Below are positions 6,429-13,466 of a stretch of 13,466 bases of DNA, in pieces. Source of the DNA: DAONLM01 sp035406685 (GTDB lineage Bacteria > Spirochaetota > GWE2-31-10 > MWDO01); the NCBI GenBank assembly GCA_035406685.1, contig DAONLM010000067.1:1-13466 (forward strand), written 5' to 3'. The position numbers were made by a program, and so were the translations under genes. The notes beneath the pieces are model-generated. The model was not told the origin of the DNA. It did no database searches and saw only the letters and a program-made list of their open reading frames with translations. Position 1 is the stretch's first letter, and each line of letters opens with the position of its first letter.

Positions 6429-7259
6429 TTATTTAGAGATCTCAGTTAACCATTTTTTATAAATTTCAGCATCTTCTACTTTACCTCTTTTTATTGCCCC
6501 ATTATATAAAATATTACTCTTATTTATTATGGTTTCTATTACTGCTTTTTTTTGATAATCGTTCAATTCTACTGTATTTAATAATTTTATCAATGATTTT
6601 ACTCTGAATTTATCCATTGCCTCATATTTTCTACTTAATTGATCAGAATGCCCACCATATTTTATAATTAATGGCTTTTTAATAAAGCCAACCTCTTCTT
6701 TTGCTGTGATTCTTAACCATAAATCATAATCCTCACATACCAAAAGATCCTCATCAAATAATCCATATTCTTCAAATATCTCTTTTTTAATAAGCACAGA
6801 AGATGGAGAGATAAGGCAGAGTTCGAGAGATTGAATAAAGATGTTGCCACCACTCTTTGTATGCCTCTTTTTAGGATTTACTCTTTTGCCATTTCTAATC
6901 CAGATCTCCTCTGTATGAACAATTCTATATTGAGTATTATTAAGATATTCTATCTGTTTTTTAAGTTTATCTTTTAACCATTCATCATCGCTATCTAAAA
7001 ATGCTATAAGATCCCCTTTTGCCAAACTTATCCCTCTATTTCTTGAAAATGATATCCCTTTATTTTTTTCATTTCTTAAATATACCAGTCTGTCAGAATT
7101 AAATTCCTCTATTATTCTTTTTATATCTATACTAGATCCATCATCAATAACTATTATCTCAAAATCCTGAAAACTCTGATTTAAAACACTCTTTATCGCT
7201 CTTTTTAACTCTATCTCTCTATTGTAAACCGGTATTATTACTGAGACAAAATTTTGCAT
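6429..7259 (-). CDS. Family 2 glycosyltransferase
   Basis: A GT-A-fold inverting transferase that moves a sugar from a nucleotide donor to an unknown acceptor, acting at the cytoplasmic side. Seen (276 residues from the chosen start): VSVIIPVYNRE at the N-terminus, the nucleotide-binding IVIDDGSS (about 36-43), NKGISFSRNRGI, the metal-binding DXD as FLDSDDEWL (D89, D91, D92), and EDYDLWLRI (about 176-184), where the acidic pair holds the catalytic base in this family. No membrane segment. The start at 7259 has a GGA 7 nt upstream and puts the core motif at the usual distance from the N-terminus; the ATG at 7271 is possible too. The gene overlaps the radical SAM gene upstream by about 22-34 bases and is last in a three-gene operon. 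The acceptor could be the exported protein of the same operon or a surface glycan. Confidence 0.92.
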   Translation of the reverse strand: MQNFVSVIIPVYNREIELKRAIKSVLNQSFQDFEIIVIDDGSSIDIKRIIEEFNSDRLVYLRNEKNKGISFSRNRGISLAKGDLIAFLDSDDEWLKDKLKKQIEYLNNTQYRIVHTEEIWIRNGKRVNPKKRHTKSGGNIFIQSLELCLISPSSVLIKKEIFEEYGLFDEDLLVCEDYDLWLRITAKEEVGFIKKPLIIKYGGHSDQLSRKYEAMDKFRVKSLIKLLNTVELNDYQKKAVIETIINKSNILYNGAIKRGKVEDAEIYKKWLTEISK

Positions 7260-8869
7260 AGATCTTTCCATTTTTTAGGCTCTATTTTTCCATAATCAGT
7301 GTATATATCTATTTCATTTAATATTTTTTTAAAAAATTTTCTTAAGATACTTTTATCACATATATATTCTTCAAGTAAATAGTATTTTTTTTCATTTTTT
7401 ATAGCAAAAATTTTTTTAGATTTTATTGAATAAATTATCCCTATTATTGTTAACTCTCTTCTTGATAAATTGTTACCTTCTATTTTGAAATCAGTGATCT
7501 TTATTTTAGAAAATATCTCTTTTAAATTTTCTATATCAAAAAAGTTTATTTTCTTTATAGCATTTATGAATCTTGAAATAATAAAGAAAGTAATAAGGCT
7601 CTTTGTTCTTATTCTTGCCCATTTGTAAAAAGAACTTCCTTTGCATAGTTCTGGTTTTAAGGCTTTTTTTATAACTTTTTCAATCTCTGTGTTAGGCACT
7701 GGATAAAAAGGGGATATCCCTATTATAACTTTTTTTGAGGCAAGATATAATAGGGTTTCAAGAATACTATCTTTTGTATCAAATGGAAGCCCACATATAA
7801 AATATACAATAACTGGCAATGAAAAATTTTCTACTAAATTTAGAAACTCATCAAATTCCTCTTTTGAATAATCTCTTTTATTATTTTTTAAGACATTAAA
7901 ATCTATTGAGGTTAAAGATAGATTCAGTTGATTTAAGCCATGTTTTATCAATTGTTTTAAATATTTTAGATCAATAGTTTTCCAGTATACACCATTTTCT
8001 AATGAAAATGTAGAATTTTTAAATTTTTCTTTAATATATCTTACTATTTCCAGAAAATATTCTTTTTTGTAGGTAATATTATCATCTTCAAAACAAAAGT
8101 GACAGATATTATCTACTTTTAGATTATCTATACTCTTTTTAATATCATCTATACTTGAGAATAAAAATTTATTGCCAGCAATGAGTTTTATCGAACAATA
8201 GGAGCAGTTTTCAGGACACCCCCTTGTTAATTGTAAAGATACTCTTCTATCATTTATCTTTATTATAAAAGGAGAAAAATAGTATATTGAATTAAGATCT
8301 TTTTTATAGGAAAAAATATTTTTTCTTGAGATAACATTTTCTATCTCTGAATCTTTCCCTTTTTCTATATTATCAAGAAGTTTATTAAGAGAAATTTCAG
8401 CAGGACCAATAACAACATAATCCAATGGAGTATTTTCTAAATAGTATATTGGATTAGATGATGCCCCACTTCCGCCGGCTATTATTATAGCATCTTTTAC
8501 TATTTTCTTTATATAAATAATACTCTCCTTAAATCCATTAAAATAACAAAAGGCAAAAGATGATACAAGAATTACATCTGGTTTAAAATTTATAAGTTCT
8601 TTATGATTAAAATTTTTTTTATCTCCAAATTGATAATATTTATTGAAAAATAGATATTCTGTGATATCCTCTTTTAAATATCTTTTTAAATAAAAAAGTT
8701 CTTCTGGTAACTCAATCTCTTTTTTATAATTTTTTACAGTATCAAAGACAAGACAGTTATGCCTTTTGTCTATAATCTCTTTAAGATAGTTTAATATTCC
8801 ATAAGAATTTATCCTATCTTTTGAGGTATAAAAATCTGTCCAGTAGTGATTAAATATTGCGATATTCAT
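7238..8869 (-). CDS. B12-binding-like/radical SAM protein
   Basis: 543 residues. The N-terminal part (about 1-175) has a Rossmann-like pattern typical of the cobalamin-binding domain of BchE-type radical SAM enzymes: FKPDVILVSSFAF, IIIAGGSGAS (128-137) and DYVVIGPAEISL (150-161). The DxHxxG cobalamin ligand motif is not seen, so cofactor binding is uncertain. The radical SAM core follows: LQLTRGCPENCSYCSI with C218, C222 and C225 holding the 4Fe-4S cluster, then FEDDNITY (after residue 259) and IVYFICGLPFDT. The last roughly 130 residues are a family-specific tail that I cannot name. The relatives include methylases and C-C bond-forming enzymes of lipids, cofactors and peptides; the substrate is unknown. 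Its ATG overlaps the stop of the exported-protein gene by one base (TAATG) without a ribosome site, so translation is probably coupled. The glycosyltransferase gene overlaps its end. Confidence 0.9.
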   Translation of the reverse strand: MNIAIFNHYWTDFYTSKDRINSYGILNYLKEIIDKRHNCLVFDTVKNYKKEIELPEELFYLKRYLKEDITEYLFFNKYYQFGDKKNFNHKELINFKPDVILVSSFAFCYFNGFKESIIYIKKIVKDAIIIAGGSGASSNPIYYLENTPLDYVVIGPAEISLNKLLDNIEKGKDSEIENVISRKNIFSYKKDLNSIYYFSPFIIKINDRRVSLQLTRGCPENCSYCSIKLIAGNKFLFSSIDDIKKSIDNLKVDNICHFCFEDDNITYKKEYFLEIVRYIKEKFKNSTFSLENGVYWKTIDLKYLKQLIKHGLNQLNLSLTSIDFNVLKNNKRDYSKEEFDEFLNLVENFSLPVIVYFICGLPFDTKDSILETLLYLASKKVIIGISPFYPVPNTEIEKVIKKALKPELCKGSSFYKWARIRTKSLITFFIISRFINAIKKINFFDIENLKEIFSKIKITDFKIEGNNLSRRELTIIGIIYSIKSKKIFAIKNEKKYYLLEEYICDKSILRKFFKKILNEIDIYTDYGKIEPKKWKDLCKILSQ

Positions 8870-11800
8870 TATCTAATATAACCAGAGACCTGAACTGCAC
8901 CTATGTCTATACCTATCCCACCGATTAATCTATTCTTTCCAAAAAAATCAAATTCTGGTATAGTTAGACCTGAATCTACCTGATCTACTCCCCCCTGTAG
9001 TAAAGGAGAATCTATCTGAGGTATAAAAAAGTAGTCATCTTCAAGATTAAAATTATCTTTAAAGTCATAAAATATATTATCCAGTTCAAATTTTTCTTGA
9101 TAATTTTTTTTATTAAAATCTTTCAATGTTTCAAAAAGAGTAGTATTTGTGGTAACTGCATTTGCATATAAAGAGAGATTCAAAAAATCCTCTTTTTCAT
9201 TATTGCCAAAGATAAAACAATTTTTGTCTGTTTTTTCACTAAAATAGTAAAAACTATTTATGGATGTAATTTTAGAACCCTCAGTAATCCAGAAATTAAA
9301 GGATTTCTCATTATATGCATTGAATATAGAATTATTTACACCTTCAAAAATCGCTTTATTCAATACAAATGATATAGCCTGTTCACACTTATAATTTCTA
9401 ATTACAGAACTAAAAAATTTTATGTTACTTCTTTCGATTCTGAAATTATATGAGTATTGACTTGTATTTTGAGTATCAAGCATTGATTTGTTAAATAAAA
9501 TATCCCCATCATAAACATTAAAACCAATCACAGAAAAACCCTTTTTAATTCTAAAAAGAGAATCAGATATTGAAATAGAACTCTTTTTTGATTCAGCGAT
9601 TTTTATTTCAAAAGGATTACCATCAAAAATAAAATCAGACTCTAATAGAGACATTTTACAATTAGTTAAATAAAAAACATTCCCAACCTTAAAATCTCCA
9701 TTCTGCCTGTAAATAATATTCTTACTCTGAATATTACTATCTGTTGCAAGAATAAAGTTAGAATTACCACTATTATTTATAGAAATATCAATCCTGTTTA
9801 AAGAGATATTTTTACAGTTAGCAACAGTAAATAAATTAAGATTATTTACCTTAAAAGTTGCATTCATTGAATCAACGAAAAGTACTCCATTATCTAATTT
9901 TATAAAGTTAATATCAGAGGTCGTATCTGCATTAAGAGAAGTATATTTAAAACCTACTTTACAATTCTTTCCATCAATAAGGTAAAACGTATTTTTATTA
10001 AAAATATTTATATTAGCATTGTATATCTTTATTTTTGAAGAATCAAGAAAAGCAAATTTATTCCCGCTTGTTATATTAAAATCAATGTTTCTGAATTCAA
10101 GATATCCATTTTTTGTAATGTTAAACCACTTATGTTCTTTTTTTGAGATACCACTGGTTATAAGATTTAATTTAATATTATTTTCAATACTATAAGGCTG
10201 GATGATTATATCAGAGTCCACTATATTTTGTAAGGAGAGATTGAGATTGCTATTTTTTAAATATATAATCTTTAAATTTTTTTTCTTTGCAAGATATATT
10301 GCTCTCTCTAAAGAATTAAGAGGGGAGTCTTCTGTTCCGTTCCCGCTAAATTTCGCATTTGTATCGACAAATATCCCCCTTGTATCAAATTTTACTATAA
10401 AAGGCTTTTCGTTTTCTCTTTGATTTCCAAGTTTATCAACTGATTTTACATATAATTCGATATAATACTGACCAAAATCTGGAGGAATAAATTTTAAAGG
10501 TTGATCATATAGAATCCATTCTGGATTCTCATTAATTCTATAATAAATTTTTGCATCTTTTTCTGGCGGTATTAATTTTAAAACCTGTTCCTCATTATGA
10601 AAAATAGAAAAATCGATCCCTTCTCCTATAACATCTTGTGCTGGTGACTTTTTATCTATTTTTATATAGTAATATTCACTCTCACTTATTAAGTTAGAGT
10701 TATTATCAAAACTTGCAAATTTTATTTTATAAATAGACTCATTTCCATTCTCTTCTGTTATTTTAATCTTACCGGGGAAAATCGAAGATTTCTCTGTAAC
10801 CTGTAATGGTTTTGTTGAATTTTTTGCTATCTCATATCTTACTGTTAAATTTTCTGGCATATAAAACTCAATGATGCTATCTTCTGATAGATCAATATAG
10901 TTTGACCTATAATTCTTAAGAGTTGGAAGTGTATACTCTTTATTAAAAAGATTAATATTAGCAAATTGTTCACCATTCGAATAAAAAAATTGAATTTCTA
11001 CTGGATCTTCGCCATTATTGATAAATTCATATTTATCCCTGCATACCAGAAATTCTGATCTACCAGAATAAAATCTTGAATTAAAAGTAAAATAGAATCT
11101 CTCATCATTATTATAATCGTTGAATTTAATTATTGCCTTATCATAAATATTTCTAATTTCCTCTGGCATCTTATCATTAATTGTTATCTCTTTCTTAAAA
11201 ATTTTATTATCCTCTGGAAAATATTGTGTAAAAGTATTATCAATATCCATTACTTTAAAATAGTAAGGTCCTGCTAATTTTGATTTTTTGCCATTTTTAC
11301 TTATAGAATATGCTGCCATTGATATTATCCCATTCTCACCAAATTTTGATGTTAATTCTACGGGTTCTGTATATTTTATCCAGTCAGATGTTGTATCAAT
11401 AGAAGGCCCAAATAGTAATTGATCTTTATTCCACTCTTTGTAATAATAATATATTGTATCATCTTTTTCAAATGGCTTTATTTTTATCTTTGATTTTTGT
11501 TTATAGACCTGTCCCCAATATAATGAACCAAAACTTGGCGGCATTGGATCAACAAGATTTATAAAATATCCATCAATATCTGTATTAAATAGGTATTGAT
11601 CCCCATAAGATATCCCCACTAAATATTGTGAAACAGTATTATCCTTTTCTGATATTGTGACTCTCTTTATATTCTCTTTTTGTTTTAAGATATTTACTGG
11701 AAATTCAAATTTATTTTTATTAATATAAAATCCATAATTAGTATCATTAAAATTATATTCTACTTCGGTAATAAGATCATCCCTTAATATTTTTTTATTA

Positions 11801-12192
11801 TAAAAAATGTTTTTTATATCTTTAATTTTTCTCTTCTCCTCTATTCTATTTATTCGATAAGTGGTAGAAAATAGTCCTATTCTACCATCATCTTTTTCAA
11901 GAATTATTGTTATATCATAATCAACAATTCTATTATTCTCTCCTTTTAAGTAAATCCCATCAATGTACTCAAAAGGCTCTGATTCTGAAAAATTACTATT
12001 AACAAGATAGTATATTTTACCATAATCTGATTCTATTTTTAAAGTGATAGGAGAATACTGGATTCTTTCTTCTGGATAGAATTTTAAAGGAATAGGGGAT
12101 AATAGTTTGTAGTCAAGATTATTAAAAATTTTATCTGAAAAGAGAAGAGTAGTTAAAGATAAAAAAAAGATAAAAATGGCTATTTTCTTCAT
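8869..12192 (-). CDS. Large exported protein: beta-sandwich repeats plus right-handed beta-helix, probably surface-associated
   Basis: 1107 residues with a signal peptide (1-19, MKKIAIFIFFLSLTTLLFS). The first half holds about four similar beta-rich units (roughly 46-115, 233-315, 432-515 and 535-603), each with a YYxxN or IYY-type strand, a DQPLKF or EPFEY-type segment and a closing strand. They resemble the chitobiase C-terminal/Fn3-like repeats of bacterial surface proteins. A linker, FVDTNAKFSGNGTEDSPLNS (608-627), is the classic entry to a parallel beta-helix; residues about 640-1040 then repeat short Ile/Phe/Asn-rich coils. The end, GIDIGAVQV (1094-1102), resembles the DIGAYE-type finish of such proteins. 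No enzyme motif or membrane anchor is visible. It is first in an operon with a radical SAM protein and a glycosyltransferase. No ribosome site precedes the ATG; the start is fixed by the signal peptide. Confidence 0.8.
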   Translation of the reverse strand: MKKIAIFIFFLSLTTLLFSDKIFNNLDYKLLSPIPLKFYPEERIQYSPITLKIESDYGKIYYLVNSNFSESEPFEYIDGIYLKGENNRIVDYDITIILEKDDGRIGLFSTTYRINRIEEKRKIKDIKNIFYNKKILRDDLITEVEYNFNDTNYGFYINKNKFEFPVNILKQKENIKRVTISEKDNTVSQYLVGISYGDQYLFNTDIDGYFINLVDPMPPSFGSLYWGQVYKQKSKIKIKPFEKDDTIYYYYKEWNKDQLLFGPSIDTTSDWIKYTEPVELTSKFGENGIISMAAYSISKNGKKSKLAGPYYFKVMDIDNTFTQYFPEDNKIFKKEITINDKMPEEIRNIYDKAIIKFNDYNNDERFYFTFNSRFYSGRSEFLVCRDKYEFINNGEDPVEIQFFYSNGEQFANINLFNKEYTLPTLKNYRSNYIDLSEDSIIEFYMPENLTVRYEIAKNSTKPLQVTEKSSIFPGKIKITEENGNESIYKIKFASFDNNSNLISESEYYYIKIDKKSPAQDVIGEGIDFSIFHNEEQVLKLIPPEKDAKIYYRINENPEWILYDQPLKFIPPDFGQYYIELYVKSVDKLGNQRENEKPFIVKFDTRGIFVDTNAKFSGNGTEDSPLNSLERAIYLAKKKNLKIIYLKNSNLNLSLQNIVDSDIIIQPYSIENNIKLNLITSGISKKEHKWFNITKNGYLEFRNIDFNITSGNKFAFLDSSKIKIYNANINIFNKNTFYLIDGKNCKVGFKYTSLNADTTSDINFIKLDNGVLFVDSMNATFKVNNLNLFTVANCKNISLNRIDISINNSGNSNFILATDSNIQSKNIIYRQNGDFKVGNVFYLTNCKMSLLESDFIFDGNPFEIKIAESKKSSISISDSLFRIKKGFSVIGFNVYDGDILFNKSMLDTQNTSQYSYNFRIERSNIKFFSSVIRNYKCEQAISFVLNKAIFEGVNNSIFNAYNEKSFNFWITEGSKITSINSFYYFSEKTDKNCFIFGNNEKEDFLNLSLYANAVTTNTTLFETLKDFNKKNYQEKFELDNIFYDFKDNFNLEDDYFFIPQIDSPLLQGGVDQVDSGLTIPEFDFFGKNRLIGGIGIDIGAVQVSGYIR

Positions 12193-12240
12193 ATTTATTA
12201 TATCGGATTTTTTTTAAAAGTTACATAAATTTATATAAAC

Positions 12241-12269
12241 ATTATATAATATTTTTTTATTTATGTATA
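12241..12269 (-). promoter_or_regulatory. Promoter of the beta-helix/radical SAM/glycosyltransferase operon
   Basis: Minus strand: TATACA (12264-12269), 17 bp, TATAAT (12241-12246), with a predicted start near 12234 and a leader of about 42 nt. An overlapping alternative uses TTTACA (12293-12298), 18 bp, TATGAT (12269-12274); its -35 is part of the conserved element copy 2. AT-rich sequence makes chance matches likely, but the spacing is right for both. Confidence 0.5.
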
Positions 12270-12274
12270 TCATA

Positions 12275-12326
12275 TATTTTTTTCTTAAATATTGTAAAGG
12301 ATTTTTTCAAAAATTTGACAAAAATT
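12275..12326 (+). repeat. Conserved non-coding element, copy 2 (orphan)
   Basis: It consists of TATTTTTTTCT (12275-12285, identical to the other copies), 6 bases, then TTGTAAAGGATTTT (12292-12305, identical) and a diverged right part that still keeps AAAAATTTG. Unlike copies 1 and 3, no RHH-like gene follows. The element lies just upstream of the minus-strand operon promoter and overlaps its alternative -35. Confidence 0.7.
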
Positions 12327-12451
12327 CATAATCGCTGAAAATGATTAAAAATAATATTACTTCTCATTACTTCCAGTAAAGATACGGGAATAAATTTATT
12401 TTTTTGTAATTTAAAGAAAGTGCCTTTGATAAAATATAAGAGATTGAAAAT

Positions 12452-12480
12452 AAAAAAAACCGCACATTATCATGCAGTTT
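12452..12480 (-). terminator. Rho-independent terminator of the short exported gene
   Basis: Read on the minus strand, AAACTGCA and TGCGGTTT form an 8 bp stem (one G-T pair) around an 8-base loop, and the T-run continues to 12452. It starts 10 nt after the stop codon at 12490-12492. Confidence 0.8.
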
Positions 12481-12489
12481 ATAAAAAAT

Positions 12490-12777
12490 CTATCTTTCTC
12501 CTATGATTAAATTTTTCATGCCATCTGCACACGCGGCAAGTTTATTCCCATCACTCGACGATGTGATTGAGAACCAACGAGAAATGTTGCTCCTACCAGG
12601 AACATTTCTTTCTGTCCAGGTAAAGTTTTGATTAATAGTGGAAGATGTAATGCTTGTTGAAATAGTAGAACCAGATTCTTGAGGCTCTTCAGGAGAACAT
12701 TCTGCACTCATTATTCCAAAACAGATAAAAATAGAAATTATTAAAATAAATAACCTTGTAATTAAAACTTTTTTCAT
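12490..12777 (-). CDS. Short exported protein with a single BNR-like repeat, probably a shortened surface protein
   Basis: 95 residues. Seen: a signal peptide (MKKVLITRLFILIISIFICF, cleavage likely after MSA, about residue 25), a Pro/Ser/Thr-rich stretch (28-50), then WTERNVPGRSNISRWFSITS and SSDGNKLAACADG. This last block is the unit of a repeat found many times in tandem in long exported proteins, where it continues into a strand and a Asp-Ser-Gly-x-x-Trp turn. Here the reading stops nine residues later (MKNLIIGER), directly before a good terminator. So this is either a small secreted protein or the remains of a longer gene after an internal deletion. The ATG has GGGG 8 nt upstream. A Cys follows the predicted cleavage region (AEC), but Glu at -1 makes a lipoprotein unlikely. 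Confidence 0.6.
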   Translation of the reverse strand: MKKVLITRLFILIISIFICFGIMSAECSPEEPQESGSTISTSITSSTINQNFTWTERNVPGRSNISRWFSITSSSDGNKLAACADGMKNLIIGER

Positions 12778-12811
12778 AAAATTACCCCATAATAAAAATT
12801 ATTTATAAGAT

Positions 12812-12839
12812 ATTTTATCACAAATTATAAAAAAAACAA
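12812..12839 (-). promoter_or_regulatory. Possible extended -10 promoter of the short exported gene
   Basis: Minus strand: TTGTTT (12834-12839), 16 bp, then TGA directly before TAAAAT (12812-12817), a TGn extended -10. The start near 12805 gives a leader of about 28 nt containing the GGGG ribosome site. The -35 match is poor. Confidence 0.4.
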
Positions 12840-12848
12840 TATTAATTT

Positions 12849-12899
12849 TATTTTTTTCTTAATTTTGTAAAGGATTTTCTTAAAAATTTTGTGATTAAT
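12849..12899 (+). repeat. Conserved non-coding element, copy 3 (upstream of second tandem-RHH-like gene)
   Basis: It consists of TATTTTTTTCT (12849-12859), 5 bases, then TTGTAAAGGATTTT (12865-12878) and a right part to 12899; 12865-12899 is identical to 5600-5634. It ends 34 nt before the ATG at 12934, nearly the same spacing as copy 1. Beyond it the leaders diverge until the ribosome site. Confidence 0.75.
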
Positions 12900-12933
12900 A
12901 TATAGAAAATAATTTTTTGTTAAGGAGGGTTTT

Positions 12934-13466
12934 ATGAATAATATTCGTAAGATTTTAAAAAACTATAACTTTGAGCATGAGTTACATATTGTGGTTAACT
13001 CAGATATGAAGAAAAAACTGGAAAATGTTGCAAGGGAATTTAACATCTCTATTTCTGGACTTATTGTATATATCTTGCAACTCTATGTTAATAGAGTAAA
13101 AAAGATATATTGTTTTGGTCCAGAAGATGGGAATAAATACGAAAGAATAGATGGGGATAGTAGGATTCATCTGTATCTATCAAAACAGGATTATAGGTTC
13201 TTAAAGAAGATCCATGCTGATCTTAATTTTTTCAGCATGGGTTGTTTATTGAGGAGAATTATCCTACTCTTTTTGGAAGAGTATGAGAAACTTGGGATTA
13301 CCGGCGTAGAGATGAAATGTAGTATAATAACATTAAGGTTATTTTTAAGACTAACAAAGATAAAAAAGTGGAATAAGAGCAGAGAATTATCCCACTTTTC
13401 CGGCAATACCACCCCATTCTACAAGGCAATCTACAACGATTGCTATCAGGTAGTGGGCTTTGAGAC
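12934..13466 (+). CDS. Tandem ribbon-helix-helix-like protein, paralogue 2, 3' end outside window
   Basis: The ATG at 12934 follows a strong ribosome site (AAGGAGG, 6 nt upstream). The frame stays open to the last base, giving 177 codons plus two bases. From HELH onward I count about 115 identities in 164 aligned residues with the protein at 5667, without a gap. Both strand-helix-helix units are kept (HIVVNSDMKKKLENVAREF and IHLYLSKQDYRFLKKIHADL), as is the C-terminal block (KCSIITLRLFLRLT, ELSHFSGNTTPFYKAIYNDC). The N-terminal ten residues and the first unit differ most; the region from residue 60 on is the most conserved. By comparison only a few residues and the stop are missing. Role as for paralogue 1: a DNA-binding regulator is inferred, not shown. 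Two copies in 13 kb suggest a multi-copy family in this genome. Confidence 0.7.
   Translation, partial: MNNIRKILKNYNFEHELHIVVNSDMKKKLENVAREFNISISGLIVYILQLYVNRVKKIYCFGPEDGNKYERIDGDSRIHLYLSKQDYRFLKKIHADLNFFSMGCLLRRIILLFLEEYEKLGITGVEMKCSIITLRLFLRLTKIKKWNKSRELSHFSGNTTPFYKAIYNDCYQVVGFE

Larger units (their letters stand above)
12193..12489. other. Non-coding stretch between the beta-helix gene and the short exported gene
   Basis: About 300 bp. It holds the operon promoter (12241-12269), conserved element copy 2 (12275-12326) and the terminator of the short exported gene (12452-12480). The part at 12327-12450 shows only a 12-codon ORF starting at 12341 without a ribosome site and a small AT palindrome near 12391-12402; I see no gene there. 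Confidence 0.6.

Noticed and set aside
12196..12201. TATAAT on the minus strand 4 nt before the ATG of the beta-helix gene, suggesting a leaderless transcript
   Set aside because: No acceptable -35 lies at 15-18 bp, and a better-spaced pair exists at 12241-12269.
12341..12379. 12-codon frame after the orphan element, as a relic start of an RHH-like gene
   Set aside because: No ribosome site, and its residues do not align with the N-termini of the two paralogues.
12516..12707. 63-codon minus-strand frame inside the short exported gene
   Set aside because: It overlaps a frame with signal peptide, repeat motif, ribosome site and terminator; its own product shows no recognisable feature.
12700..12715. 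Lipobox in the short exported protein (MSAEC)
   Set aside because: Glu directly before the Cys does not fit signal peptidase II sites; cleavage after Ala by signal peptidase I is more likely.
1..13466. CRISPR arrays, tRNA and rRNA genes
   Set aside because: No regularly spaced direct repeats, no cloverleaf-like GC-rich segment with a TTC motif, and no rRNA-like sequence were seen.

Overview
The window is AT-rich DNA (only short GC-richer patches). It looks like the chromosome of a Gram-negative, probably anaerobic bacterium. An exported beta-barrel protein ending in Phe indicates an outer membrane, and a soluble [FeFe]-hydrogenase-like chemoreceptor indicates H2 or low-potential redox metabolism and motility. 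A spirochaete would fit, but this is an inference from gene content and not a firm assignment. I see no rRNA, tRNA or CRISPR array.

Layout. (1) 1-338, plus strand: the C-terminal part of a REP-type (Y1/HUH) transposase cut by the window edge, with the catalytic tyrosine position apparently changed to Arg. It is followed by a non-coding stretch with GATATC-centred palindromes. (2) 508-5466, minus strand: an outer-membrane barrel protein from a near-consensus promoter, translationally coupled (TAATG) to GTPase HflX, then a hydrogenase-like/methyl-accepting fusion protein that has its own promoter overlapping the hflX stop codon. (3) 5667-6197, plus strand: a small protein that I read as two tandem ribbon-helix-helix-like units plus a conserved C-terminal part. 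A hairpin-rich 230 bp non-coding stretch follows and ends in a plus-strand terminator. (4) 6429-12192, minus strand: a tight three-gene operon made of a 1107-residue exported beta-sandwich/beta-helix protein, a B12-type radical SAM enzyme and a family-2 glycosyltransferase, with overlapping junctions and a promoter at 12241-12269. (5) 12490-12777, minus strand: a short exported protein that looks like a single remaining repeat of a longer repeat protein, with a clean terminator. (6) 12934 to the window end, plus strand: a second copy, about 70% identical by eye, of the tandem-RHH-like protein, truncated by the window edge.

The most unusual pattern is a non-coding element of about 45-50 bp present three times in the same orientation (near 5584-5634, 12275-12326 and 12849-12899). 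Two copies sit at the same distance upstream of the two RHH-like paralogues. The third stands alone, with no plus-strand gene behind it, beside the promoter of the exported beta-helix operon. Every copy lies between 85 and 135 bp upstream of a minus-strand gene for an exported protein. A small family of DNA-binding proteins that share an operator with envelope-protein genes is the simplest hypothesis, but nothing in the sequence proves it.
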